From contig JAJVIF010000001.1 of assembly GCA_022072165.1 (NCBI GenBank), forward strand, positions 1,240,001-1,304,000: 64,000 bases of DNA, written 5' to 3'. This stretch comes from a bacterium. GTDB lineage: Bacteria > JAJVIF01. The translations under genes were made by a program, and so were the position numbers. The notes under the pieces were generated by a model that saw only the letters and a program-made list of their open reading frames with translations, was not told where the DNA came from and did not search any database. This document shows positions 43,989-52,155 of the stretch, one piece after another (the first letter of the stretch is position 1; the number at the start of each line of letters is the position of its first letter).

Positions 43989-44819
43989 ATGCTTCTGGCA
44001 GTCCTCGGTGATGTCCACGGCAACTTCCAGCTCGCCGCTGCCCTCCTGCAGGGGTGGATGGAAGTCCATGGCCAGCCCCTGAACGCCTGCCTGCAGGTCG
44101 GCGACCTGATGCCGAATCGGGACGCCATGGACATGGAGTTCTCAGCCGCGCAGGAGAAGAAGTACCGCTACCCCGGGGACTTCGCCCGGTACTGGTCCGG
44201 GGAACTCCGCTTCCCGTGCCCACTCCTCTTCATTGGGGGGAACCACGATCCCTGGAACTGGCTGGATGAAACCCTGACGGGCGGCTGGCTCACTGACTGG
44301 CTCTACTACCTCGGCCGAGCGACCTCTACGGAGCATGAGGGCCTCAATATCTGCGCGCTCTCGGGGATTTATCACCCGAAGAAAAGTCTCGTCCCTGATC
44401 GCAATCTGATGCCGCCGGCCCATACCGCATCCGACCGGAAGTCCTTCACCTATTTTGTGGAGGGGGAGATGGAGAGCCTGATCGAGCATCAGAAGACCGA
44501 TGTCCCCTGCGATGTCCTGCTCCTGCATGACTGGCCCGCCGGTCTGGATCGCCGGAGCTTCATCGGGAATCCCCTGTCGCGACGGCTGATCCTGGAGATC
44601 GGACCCCGCCGGACGTTCTGCGGTCACATGCACCGCTACGAACAGGGATATGTCGGGGGGTACCCGGTGGTCTGCCTGAATGCGGTGAACGGTCCGGGGG
44701 ATGATGCCGGCGTTGGACGGGGCCACCCGCTTTATGTCTTCGATCCGGCGGACCCGGAGTCTGGTGCGCCCTGGACCCCACCGCCGGGGCTGCTGGCGTC
44801 TTTGGGTGGTGTACGCTGA
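43989..44819 (+). CDS. Metallophosphoesterase resembling RNA lariat debranching enzyme (Dbr1)
   Basis: 276 residues from the ATG at 43989. Calcineurin-like metal motifs: GDVHG (Asp8, His10), GDLM (Asp39), GGNHD (Asn85, His86), LLHDWP and GHMH. The intervening sequence is not generic: KKYRYPGDFARYWSGE, PLLFIGGNHDPWNWL, TGGWLTDWLYYLG and ICALSGIYH follow eukaryotic Dbr1 almost segment by segment (KYRHMQTFYRYYSGE, LFIGGNHEASNHLQE, YGGWVAPNIYYLG, GGISGIF). The Dbr1 Cys in GCCHG is Asp here, as in ordinary two-metal phosphoesterases. A phosphodiesterase activity is very likely; a 2',5' RNA substrate is only a suggestion. Confidence 0.85.
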   Translation: MLLAVLGDVHGNFQLAAALLQGWMEVHGQPLNACLQVGDLMPNRDAMDMEFSAAQEKKYRYPGDFARYWSGELRFPCPLLFIGGNHDPWNWLDETLTGGWLTDWLYYLGRATSTEHEGLNICALSGIYHPKKSLVPDRNLMPPAHTASDRKSFTYFVEGEMESLIEHQKTDVPCDVLLLHDWPAGLDRRSFIGNPLSRRLILEIGPRRTFCGHMHRYEQGYVGGYPVVCLNAVNGPGDDAGVGRGHPLYVFDPADPESGAPWTPPPGLLASLGGVR

Positions 44820-44857
44820 GTCCTGCTGCCTGACCATCGCTTCCGGAAGGTGCCCTC

Positions 44858-45298
44858 ATGCCCCAGCCTGTCCCTGATACCGGCCACCCCTTCGATGATC
44901 TGGTCGCGCTGATGGCCACGTTGCGCCATCCGGAGGGGGGCTGTCCCTGGGATCTGGAGCAGACCCTGGAGTCGCTGAAGCCCTATGTCCTGGAAGAAGC
45001 CCAGGAAGTGGTGGATGCCATCGACAGCGGCGACCGGGAAGAACTGATGGGAGAAATCGGCGATCTGATCTTCGAGGCGGTCTTCCTCGCGCAGCTCCTG
45101 GCGGAGGAAGGAACTTTCAGCATCCAGGACTCCCTGCGGCATATGAAAGCCAAGATGGTGCGTCGACATCCCCATGTCTTTGGCGAGGGGGAGGCCCAGA
45201 CCCCGGCGGATGTCATGCGGACCTGGGCAGAAATCAAGGCACAGGAAAAGGCAGACAAGGCCGCCCGTGACGCGGGGAAATCCGGAGGGTCTGCCTGA
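44858..45298 (+). CDS. mazG: MazG-family nucleoside triphosphate pyrophosphohydrolase
   Basis: 146 residues with AAGGTG before the ATG. Single MazG domain: LRHPEGGCPWDLEQTLESLK, YVLEEAQEVVDAI (EExxE-type Mg-binding helix), GEIGDLIFEAVFLAQLLAEE (ExxD helix) and SLRHMKAKMVRRHPHVFG. It hydrolyses NTPs to NMP and PPi, cleaning the pool of non-canonical nucleotides or ppGpp. E. coli MazG has two such domains; this is the single-domain form. Its stop shares a base with the start of the mscS-like gene. Confidence 0.95.
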   Translation: MPQPVPDTGHPFDDLVALMATLRHPEGGCPWDLEQTLESLKPYVLEEAQEVVDAIDSGDREELMGEIGDLIFEAVFLAQLLAEEGTFSIQDSLRHMKAKMVRRHPHVFGEGEAQTPADVMRTWAEIKAQEKADKAARDAGKSGGSA

Positions 45299-46323
45299 TG
45301 CCCTGGCTGTACCTGGCGCAGGCGTCCGGTGAAAACACCAGTCCGGAAAGTGCCCTGCTCAGCATTAACTGGAATCTGGTGCTGTTTAACCTGACCACCC
45401 ACAGCCTCCGGATTCTGCTGATTTTGGTGCTGACCACGGGCGGCTTGTGGCTCCTCCGACGCATCTTTCGCCGCCTCGGGCTCCGGGATAACGCGTTCGA
45501 GCTGAGCAAGGCCGATGATCGCGTACGTCGCACCAGCACGATCCTCCGACTGACCTACACCTTCATCCTTGTGGTCGCCTGGCTCATTTCGGGCCTGACG
45601 ATCCTGAGTCTGCTGGGCATCAACATCACACCTCTTCTTGCCGGTGCCGGGGTGGTCGGTATTGCTCTCGGCTTCGGTGCCCAGAGTCTGGTGCAGGACA
45701 TCATCGCCGGGCTCTTCATCCTCCTGGAAGAAAAAGTGAGGGTCGGGGATGTCCTACAGGTGAATGGTGTCACCGGGGTGGTGGAGCGGCTCGATTTGCG
45801 GACCCTGACCCTGCGGGACTTCAACGGCGATGCCCATTTCATACAGTGGGGCAAGCTGGACCGGGTGACCAATCTGACACTTCACTGGTCGCGGATGATG
45901 ATCGAAGTCAGCGCGCCGTATGACGCCGAGCCGGACCAGGTCATCACCGTACTGCAGGCGACCGCGCTGTCGCTCCATGATGATCCGGAATGGACCGATT
46001 ACTTTCTGGAAGAACCCCAGGTGCTCGGCATCACCAATCTGGCGGACTCCGCGATCGTCTATCGCATTACCTGCCGGGTCCGGGCCAGCTATCAGTGGAC
46101 CCTCGCCCGGGAGTTACGGCGTCGTGTCTGGTATGGCTTCCGGGATGCAGGTCTGAGCTTTCCCTTCCCGCAACAAACTCAGTCCTTCGATGCCAGCACC
46201 CCCCTGCGCATTCAGGTACTGGAGGGTGAGGCCGAAGGCCTGCTGGCACGTCCCACGCCCGCGCACGATGCCACGTCGCGTCCGGCACCGGTGGTCGATC
46301 AGATTCCCGAAAGCGTGGACTAG
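45298..46323 (+). CDS. MscS-family small-conductance mechanosensitive channel
   Basis: 341 residues. Three membrane helices, the last being the pore-lining TM3 (LLAGAGVVGIALGFGAQSLVQ, rich in Gly/Ala) continuing into DIIAGLFILLEEKVRVGDVL, the classic MscS signature. The beta domain (VNGVTGVVERLDLRTLTLRD) and C-terminal domain follow; the last ~40 residues are disordered. It would open on hypo-osmotic shock. It is coupled to mazG by a one-base overlap and converges on 46320-47702 with a four-base overlap of stop codons. Confidence 0.93.
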   Translation: MPWLYLAQASGENTSPESALLSINWNLVLFNLTTHSLRILLILVLTTGGLWLLRRIFRRLGLRDNAFELSKADDRVRRTSTILRLTYTFILVVAWLISGLTILSLLGINITPLLAGAGVVGIALGFGAQSLVQDIIAGLFILLEEKVRVGDVLQVNGVTGVVERLDLRTLTLRDFNGDAHFIQWGKLDRVTNLTLHWSRMMIEVSAPYDAEPDQVITVLQATALSLHDDPEWTDYFLEEPQVLGITNLADSAIVYRITCRVRASYQWTLARELRRRVWYGFRDAGLSFPFPQQTQSFDASTPLRIQVLEGEAEGLLARPTPAHDATSRPAPVVDQIPESVD

Positions 46324-47702
46324 CGGATCTCGGAGTCCGAGAGCGAAAAGATGTCGGGTTCGTCACTGATGATTGGCGCTGCTTCGACGGGTAGCTTCAG
46401 ACGGGACTGAGTGGTCCGGGAGACGGGGGACCATGAGGCCAGTCCACTACTTCCTGCCACGATGACTTCGTCCCAGCCATCGCCATCCATGTCACAGGCC
46501 CCGAGGGAAGCGACGCCCTCCAGGATGCCGGGTTGATGCAGTTCGAGCGCCACAGGCTCTGTCGCTGTTGGCATGGTCACCAGTGCCAGCCAGGTTTCGC
46601 TCCCCACGCGGAGGGCGAGGGCGAGTTGCGGTCCGGCAGCTCCGGGCAGCGCCCTGATCCAGGTAGCCCCCTTGAGTGCGGCATTCCAGGGGAAGGTCAG
46701 GTCCAGTGCCTGCTGCGGCTTGCCAGCTGCATCGAGCCGCAGGGTGGTCAGATGGGTTTTTGGCGGAGTCCCTTTAGGATCGGTCCAGAGAAAATGCACA
46801 CCCGGTGCGCGGGAGTCAGCGGGGAGGAGCGTGATGTCATTGCCTCGTCCCACTGGTGCGTTCTCGAAGAAGCCCTTGTCATTGAGTCGCTGGGCCCAGA
46901 GTTGCTGCCGGTAGCTCTCCTGCGGAAACGACCGCAGGCTCACGAGTTGCGGATTGCCGGTGCCCGTCAGATCGACAGTCTGCAGCGCGAGCATCGGAAC
47001 TGGAGTCATCACCAGATCTGGCAGACGTGTCAGCATTCCGCCGCCGGTGGCATCCGCCCGGTACCGGAGCCAGGCATCGGGAGCGGCGGTCGAGCCGCCG
47101 GCATAGCCGCCGAACGATGCGATCACCAGGTCATTGCTGGTCGCGGACGGCAGGAGGCCGGGAAACTCTTTGATGTCCTTCGGGGCATCCTGCTGCAGGA
47201 GGACCTGGGGCGGGGAGTCGGCAAGATTCAGCACTGTCGTACGCATCATCACGGACCCGGCAGTTGGCTTGCGCCCAGAGTACGGCACCTGGGGCCCCGT
47301 GGAAGCCGGATCAAGGGTCACCTGACAGCGGACCAGGAGCTCATCGGCCCGGTCGCCGGTGAGGTCGCCGAGCAGCCAGCTCTCCGGTGTCCCTTCCAGC
47401 AAGAGCGGTGGAGCCAGCGCCCGGAAGCCCCCAGCGCTACCGGACATCCGGTGCACGGCCGTCGCACCGCCTCCAGTGCCCTGGCGTAACGTCCCTTTCA
47501 GGAGCACGAGACACTCGGACCCCGCCGGGGTCTGGCGCGATCTGACTGCCGCTGGAGTCCAGTTGAAATCGGCGTATTGCCCCCGAAAAACCGTGGTTTC
47601 TCCCGATGGGAGCACAGGAGTCCCGGGGTCGAGGACCTCGAACTGTGCACTGGCGGACTGCACCAGCAGCAACAGCAGCAGGAAAGGCAGCAATGGGCGC
47701 AT
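46320..47702 (-). CDS. Secreted FG-GAP/VCBS-like repeat protein
   Basis: 460 residues. Signal peptide ending SASA. Several FG-GAP/VCBS-type blades: LLGDLTGDRADELLVRC, LQTVDLTGTGNPQLVSL and GACDMDGDGWDEVIVAG, the last with a full calcium-binding DxDGDG loop. It probably forms a beta-propeller outside the cytoplasm. No enzymatic motif. Start ATG 47702, no SD; TACGCT lies six bases upstream. It is divergent from the microcompartment operon. Confidence 0.75.
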   Translation of the reverse strand: MRPLLPFLLLLLLVQSASAQFEVLDPGTPVLPSGETTVFRGQYADFNWTPAAVRSRQTPAGSECLVLLKGTLRQGTGGGATAVHRMSGSAGGFRALAPPLLLEGTPESWLLGDLTGDRADELLVRCQVTLDPASTGPQVPYSGRKPTAGSVMMRTTVLNLADSPPQVLLQQDAPKDIKEFPGLLPSATSNDLVIASFGGYAGGSTAAPDAWLRYRADATGGGMLTRLPDLVMTPVPMLALQTVDLTGTGNPQLVSLRSFPQESYRQQLWAQRLNDKGFFENAPVGRGNDITLLPADSRAPGVHFLWTDPKGTPPKTHLTTLRLDAAGKPQQALDLTFPWNAALKGATWIRALPGAAGPQLALALRVGSETWLALVTMPTATEPVALELHQPGILEGVASLGACDMDGDGWDEVIVAGSSGLASWSPVSRTTQSRLKLPVEAAPIISDEPDIFSLSDSEIR

Positions 47703-47708
47703 GGAAGA

Positions 47709-47714
47709 AGCGTA
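47709..47714 (-). promoter_or_regulatory. -10-like TACGCT for the FG-GAP gene
   Basis: Minus strand TACGCT-N6-ATG(47702), no SD. Confidence 0.4.
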
Positions 47715-47829
47715 GCACTCCCCGTGCCGGGAGAGTGGAGCCGGTGGGGCGGGTTTGTTATTATCCCGGCATCCCCGGGAGCACGCTCAAGCCTGCGCCG
47801 GGAGTCAGGACAAAGGAGCACCGCGAGAC

Positions 47830-48123
47830 GTGCCACGCAATGACTACGAAAGTGCCCTGGGCATGATTGAAACCAAAGGGCTGGTCGGCGCCATTGAAGC
47901 GGCTGACGCTATGGTGAAGGCGGCCCGGGTCACGCTGACCGGCAAAGAAACCATCGGCGGGGGGTATGTGACCGTCTTTGTCCGCGGCGAAGTCGGCGCG
48001 GTCCGGGCAGCCACCGATGCCGGAGCTGCGGCGGCGCAGCGGGTGGGCGAACTGGTGTCCGTCCATGTGATCCCGCGTCCGCACGACGAAGTGGAAATGC
48101 TCCTCCCCCAGCCCAAGGGCTAG
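47830..48123 (+). CDS. Microcompartment shell protein, BMC-H (PduA/EutM type)
   Basis: 97 residues from the GTG at 47830 (AGGAG at 47814-47818). A single BMC domain nearly the length of Pdu[75 protein letters not shown]. It should form hexamers that tile shell facets. The pore loop is TIGGG (KIGSG in PduA), so the Ser lining the PduA pore is Gly here, giving a wider or less polar pore. First gene of the BMC locus. Confidence 0.95.
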   Translation: MPRNDYESALGMIETKGLVGAIEAADAMVKAARVTLTGKETIGGGYVTVFVRGEVGAVRAATDAGAAAAQRVGELVSVHVIPRPHDEVEMLLPQPKG

Positions 48124-48141
48124 GCGACGAAGGGACTCCTC

Positions 48142-48714
48142 ATGGCCACAGGACAGGGATCCCAGCCCATGGCGGCGCTGGGCCTCATTGAGACTATCGG
48201 TGCCGTCGGTGGCATCGAAGCGGCGGATGCTGCGCTGAAAGCAGCCAGGGTCCGGCTGATTGGCAAGGAATACGCCGATGCCGGACTCCACCTGATCAAG
48301 CTGGTCGGCGAAGTAGCGGCGGTCCGTGCGGCGGTGGATGCTGGCGCGGCGGCGGCGCAGCGGGTCGGACAGCTCGCCGGGACCCATGTGATTCCCCGTC
48401 CCGACATCCAACTCGAAGCCTGGATGTTTGCTCCTACCGGCAGCCCCAAAGCGATGGCCTTTACTCGTGCTCCCGAACTTGGCCAGCGTGCCACCGGGAG
48501 TGGCGATGATGATGGGAGCACGGATGAAGCGCCGGCAGCCACTCCTGGCGTGCTCCCAGCAGACTTTGCCGAGCTCCCGGTCCGGGAACTCCGGGGCGTC
48601 GTCCGGACCTTGCCGGATTTCCCGCTCCAGGGACGGCAGGTCTCGACCGCCACCCGCGAACAGTTACTTGATGCCATCCGCGAATGGCAGGCACGTCCGG
48701 GCGCTGGGGGGTAA
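48142..48714 (+). CDS. BMC-H shell protein with extra C-terminal SAP/Rho-N-like domain
   Basis: 190 residues. Residues ~10-95 are a BMC domain ([55 protein letters not shown]) with an unusual pore loop YADAG. A linker rich in Gly, Asp and Ser follows. Residues ~139-183 form a small helical unit (FAELPVRELRGVVRTLPDFP, STATREQLLDAIREWQA) that resembles SAP/Rho N-terminal helix-extended-helix domains. PduK and EutK are also BMC proteins with C-terminal extras; EutK's is a nucleic-acid-binding type. The extension could bind cargo or nucleic acid. It starts 18 bases after the first shell gene. Confidence 0.88.
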   Translation: MATGQGSQPMAALGLIETIGAVGGIEAADAALKAARVRLIGKEYADAGLHLIKLVGEVAAVRAAVDAGAAAAQRVGQLAGTHVIPRPDIQLEAWMFAPTGSPKAMAFTRAPELGQRATGSGDDDGSTDEAPAATPGVLPADFAELPVRELRGVVRTLPDFPLQGRQVSTATREQLLDAIREWQARPGAGG

Positions 48715-48717
48715 GCC

Positions 48718-50256
48718 ATGCCCCTGGACCGCGATCTCGCCTCGATGCAGGAAGTCCGCGATCTGGTCGGACGGGCGGTGGCCGCCCAGCAGCAGATGAT
48801 GGGGCTGGATCAGGCCGCGATTGACCGCATTGTCGAGGCGATGGCAGAAGCGGGATACCGGGCTTCCGCGCAGTTGGGACAGCTCGCCTGGGAAGAGACC
48901 ACCTACGGCAATCCGGGCGACAAGCGGGTCAAGAATGAGTTTGGATCCCGGTCCATCGGCGAAGCGATCCGGGGGATGCGGACCATCGGGTATCTCGGGG
49001 AGCAACCAGCCACCCGGATCCGGGAATTCGCCTGGCCCTATGGGGTCATCGGGGCCATCACTCCGACGACCAATCCCACCAGCACAATCATGTACAAGGC
49101 GATCATCGCCGTGAAGTCGGGCAACGCGCTGGTGGCGTCGCCGCATCCCCATGCGGTCCGCTCCAGTTGCGCCGCCATGGATGTCGTGGGCCGGGCCGCG
49201 GAAGCGGCGGGCCTCCCCAGTGGTGCACTCGGCTGTATCTCGCAGCCGACCATGGCGGGAACCCAGGAGTTGATGCGTCATCCGCAGGTCGATCTGATCC
49301 TGGCGACCGGCGGCAAGGAGATGGTGAAGGCTGCCTATTCCTCAGGAAAGCCCGCTTATGGAGTCGGGCCGGGGAATGTCCCGGTCTATGTCGACCGGTC
49401 AGCGGATGTCGCCACCGCCGCCCAAAGAATTGTTCAGGGGAAAACCTTCGACTGGGGCACCCTCTGTTCGTCCGAGCAGTGCATCGTCGCGGATCGTCCC
49501 ATCGCCGATGCCCTGCGGCGGGCACTGGAAGAAACGGGAGGCTACTTCCTCTCGCCGGAGCAAAAACGGGCGGTGGAGCAGGTCCTCATTGAGCCGAGCG
49601 GCCGGGTGAATGTGAAGCTGATCGGTCATCCTCCACAGGCCATCGCCGAGGCGGCAGGCTTTCGGGTGGAAAGCCAGGTCCGGGCGCTGATTGCGCCGAT
49701 CGATGAAGTAGGGCGTCGCGAGCCCCTGTCGCTGGAAAAGCTGTCGCCGGTCCTGGCCTTTACGGTCCGGGAGGGCTGGGAAGCCGGCTGTCATACCTGC
49801 ATCGACCTGCTGCATGTGGGAGGCGAGGGGCATACCCTGGGTCTCTACTGCCAGGATGAGCAAATCATCATGGAGTTCGGACTCAAAAAGCCGGTGTTCC
49901 GTATTTGTGTGAATACCCCCACGTCGATCGGTGCGGTGGGCGTCACGACCGGCCTCTTCCCGGCGATGACCCTCGGGTGTGGTGCCCCGGGGGGCAACAT
50001 CACGTCGGACAACATCGGCCCGCAGCATCTCTACAACAAGAAGCGTCTGGCGTTTCATTTGCGCGATGTCGCGCCAGCCGCCGCGCCGTCACCAACGGCG
50101 ATGGCTCCAGGACGCCCTGGTCCAGGTGGGGGTTTCTCAGCGGTCACCGCCTGTTCGCCGCTGCATCCCACCGGATGCGACACCTCCAGCTTCCACGGGC
50201 TGACTGAGCGGGACATCGAAGCGATCCTCGCGCAGATGTCCGGCGGACGGCGCTAG
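48718..50256 (+). CDS. CoA-acylating aldehyde dehydrogenase (PduP/EutE-like) with C-terminal encapsulation-type helix
   Basis: 512 residues, four bases after the preceding stop. ALDH-superfamily features: PYGVIGAITPTTNPTSTIMY, LATGGKEMVKAAYSSGKPAY, GVGPGNVPVYVD and catalytic Cys250 in FDWGTLCSSEQ, the pattern of CoA-dependent enzymes (PduP, EutE, AdhE N-half). It converts an aldehyde, NAD+ and CoA to acyl-CoA. After ~455 comes a Pro/Gly/Ala linker with two Cys, then LTERDIEAILAQMSGGRR, a short amphipathic helix like the peptides that target enzymes into BMC shells. PduP carries its peptide at the N-terminus; here it is C-terminal. Confidence 0.93.
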   Translation: MPLDRDLASMQEVRDLVGRAVAAQQQMMGLDQAAIDRIVEAMAEAGYRASAQLGQLAWEETTYGNPGDKRVKNEFGSRSIGEAIRGMRTIGYLGEQPATRIREFAWPYGVIGAITPTTNPTSTIMYKAIIAVKSGNALVASPHPHAVRSSCAAMDVVGRAAEAAGLPSGALGCISQPTMAGTQELMRHPQVDLILATGGKEMVKAAYSSGKPAYGVGPGNVPVYVDRSADVATAAQRIVQGKTFDWGTLCSSEQCIVADRPIADALRRALEETGGYFLSPEQKRAVEQVLIEPSGRVNVKLIGHPPQAIAEAAGFRVESQVRALIAPIDEVGRREPLSLEKLSPVLAFTVREGWEAGCHTCIDLLHVGGEGHTLGLYCQDEQIIMEFGLKKPVFRICVNTPTSIGAVGVTTGLFPAMTLGCGAPGGNITSDNIGPQHLYNKKRLAFHLRDVAPAAAPSPTAMAPGRPGPGGGFSAVTACSPLHPTGCDTSSFHGLTERDIEAILAQMSGGRR

Positions 50257-50269
50257 GGCACCGGGCTCT

Positions 50270-50926
50270 ATGGACCCGCTGCCCGGTATGCTGGAACCGA
50301 AAGGCTCCTTCGATGCCTGGATGATGGTGAATGGAGCCTACTTAGGGGGTGGGTTCCTCGGACTGATCGCCCTCGTCATTCTCTCTATCGCGATTCTGAG
50401 CTTCCTTGAAATCCGACTCTCCCGGCGGGTGGATAGCAGGATGGAGTTCTATGCCCAGACGGTCGGGGAAGTGTTGAAATCAAAACTGATTGAAGGGCGC
50501 AGTCGCCACGGCACCCGGTACTACGTCCCCGTCATTGAGTATCAGTATCAGGTGGACGGCAAAACCTACAAGAGTCACCGCATTTACCCTGCGGAGTTCG
50601 GCGAGAGTGTCGATAAAGCCTGGGGCGAGCAGCTGGTCGCGAATTTTCCAGTCGGCCTACATTTCATGGTCTACTTCGACCCGGAGCGACCACGAGACTG
50701 CGTGGTGATCCGCGACCCCTCCATGGTGAAGCGGTCTGTCACCGGCCACCTGGTCATGGGGATCCTGATGGTGATTACCGCTGTCTGGATCATCTGGGCG
50801 GTCTTCACCAAAATCCTGCCCGAGGCGGGGAAGCCGCTGCCGCAGGACTGGTATGGCGAGAATGTGCAGGTGGAATCCCCCTGGACCATGGAACCTGTGC
50901 CGCAAATCTTGCAGCCATCGCCCTGA
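50270..50926 (+). CDS. DUF3592 membrane protein inside the BMC locus
   Basis: 218 residues. Membrane helices at ~25-47 (GGFLGLIALVILSIAILSFL) and ~160-182 (GHLVMGILMVITAVWIIWAV) flank an extracytoplasmic DUF3592-type domain (TVGEVLKSKLIEGRSRHGTR, PVIEYQYQVDGKTYKSHRIY, VYFDPERPRDCVVI). The family has no known function and no known microcompartment link. It lies 13 bases after the aldehyde dehydrogenase and before the third shell gene on the same strand, so it is probably co-transcribed. Weak SD. Confidence 0.8.
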   Translation: MDPLPGMLEPKGSFDAWMMVNGAYLGGGFLGLIALVILSIAILSFLEIRLSRRVDSRMEFYAQTVGEVLKSKLIEGRSRHGTRYYVPVIEYQYQVDGKTYKSHRIYPAEFGESVDKAWGEQLVANFPVGLHFMVYFDPERPRDCVVIRDPSMVKRSVTGHLVMGILMVITAVWIIWAVFTKILPEAGKPLPQDWYGENVQVESPWTMEPVPQILQPSP

Positions 50927-50987
50927 ACAGGCATCATTCCCCCCAGACGCTGCGAGATCGCAGTCTGCAGTCTGAAAGGACCCCGCC

Positions 50988-51296
50988 ATGACCGCTCCGC
51001 ATGAGACCGCCCTCGGACTGGTGGAAACCAAAGGACTCATCGCCGCCATCGAGGCGGCTGATGCGATGGTGAAGGCTGCGCGGGTGACCCTGGTCGGCAA
51101 AGAGAAAATTGGTGCGGGGTTTGTCACGGTCATGGTGCGCGGCGATGTCGGGGCGGTCCGGGCTGCCACAGATGCCGGGGCTGCCGCTGCGGATCGCGTA
51201 GGGCAGCTGGTGTCGGTGCATGTGATTCCGCGTCCGCATGGCGATGTTGAAGAGATCCTGCCGAATCACGGCCAGCCGCCTGCCCCAGCTAAATAG
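50988..51296 (+). CDS. Microcompartment shell protein, BMC-H (PduA/EutM type, second copy)
   Basis: 102 residues with AAAGGA before the ATG. Closely similar to 47830-48123: [55 protein letters not shown]. The pore loop is KIGAG (Ala where PduA has Ser), so the two PduA-like paralogues differ mainly at the pore (GGG versus GAG). The C-terminal tail is Pro/Ala-rich. It probably arose by local duplication. Confidence 0.95.
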   Translation: MTAPHETALGLVETKGLIAAIEAADAMVKAARVTLVGKEKIGAGFVTVMVRGDVGAVRAATDAGAAAADRVGQLVSVHVIPRPHGDVEEILPNHGQPPAPAK

Positions 51297-51298
51297 GG

Positions 51299-52153
51299 AT
51301 GCATGTAGCGACCCTTGGGTCTCCCTGGACAGGGTCAGCACCGCGCCGCAGGTGGCATGTATTCGCACTACTCCTAACCTGCCTCATCACTGGGCCAGTC
51401 AGCGCTGATCCCCTCCCCTTTCCCACCGCCGCAGAACTCGGTCGCACCATTGATCAGTTCAATGGTCCCTGCGGTCATGCCGATGGCGATGGTGTCCTCT
51501 CCGGCACACTCCTCCTGCTGGCCCCCTTGGGGCATCACTTCACTTTCACGGCCACCATCGTCGAGTGCGACTCTATGCAGCGTCGCCCACTGACTGAACG
51601 GGAAGCGCTGTTTGAATGGCTGGGTGTGTATGACCAGCGTCGGGATGAAGCCTGGACCTGGCTCGCCGACGCGCTGCAATCGCAACCGCAACAGGTGGGG
51701 TCCACCCTGCGTCGTGGGGCACTGATCCTGTTGCTCCAGGAATCCCCGGAACGGGTCGCGCAAATGCGCCCACTGCTGCGTCAGCAGGCTGATCCCGCCA
51801 CGATTCGGCTGGCCCTGACCATGGAGGGGGGGCAGTATCTGGACCCCTTCGCCCGAGGACTCGGTCGGGACCTGGATGCCACCGGCACGCTCTATCGCGC
51901 AGCATTTGCTGACCTTGGGATCCTTCCGCTGTGCGACAACTGCCCCTCAGAGCCGCGTGGCACTGATGTGGAACAAGCCTGGGCGTTTATGTTCCTTTCA
52001 CTCCACCCGCGTCAGCAACCCCGGGAGCTGCCTGCTCGCCTGGCAGAGAGCTGGTACCGCCCCTATTTGCAGCAATACACCGACGGCTCACTGCTGGAGC
52101 GATCGCTGGCGGCCGTGGTACTCTGGCGGCTGCATCCGACGGAGTCACGCTAA
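51299..52153 (+). CDS. Secreted helical protein of unknown function within the BMC locus
   Basis: 284 residues; the ATG lies two bases after the previous stop, and the next gene follows three bases after its own stop, so it is firmly embedded in the operon. Signal peptide (WHVFALLLTCLITGPVSA|DP). The mature part is helical, with repeats that might be HEAT-like (STLRRGALILLLQESPERVA, DPATIRLALTMEGGQYLDPF, LLERSLAAVVLWRLHPTES), plus Cys at CGHAD, VECD and CDNCP. A protein exported through Sec cannot be shell cargo, so its role is puzzling. No family recognised. Confidence 0.75.
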   Translation: MHVATLGSPWTGSAPRRRWHVFALLLTCLITGPVSADPLPFPTAAELGRTIDQFNGPCGHADGDGVLSGTLLLLAPLGHHFTFTATIVECDSMQRRPLTEREALFEWLGVYDQRRDEAWTWLADALQSQPQQVGSTLRRGALILLLQESPERVAQMRPLLRQQADPATIRLALTMEGGQYLDPFARGLGRDLDATGTLYRAAFADLGILPLCDNCPSEPRGTDVEQAWAFMFLSLHPRQQPRELPARLAESWYRPYLQQYTDGSLLERSLAAVVLWRLHPTESR

Positions 52154-52155
52154 CT

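Noticed and set aside
51299-51410. Twin-arginine signal on the secreted protein in the BMC locus
   Set aside because: The PRRRWH sequence lacks the RRxFLK context; an ordinary Sec signal fits better.
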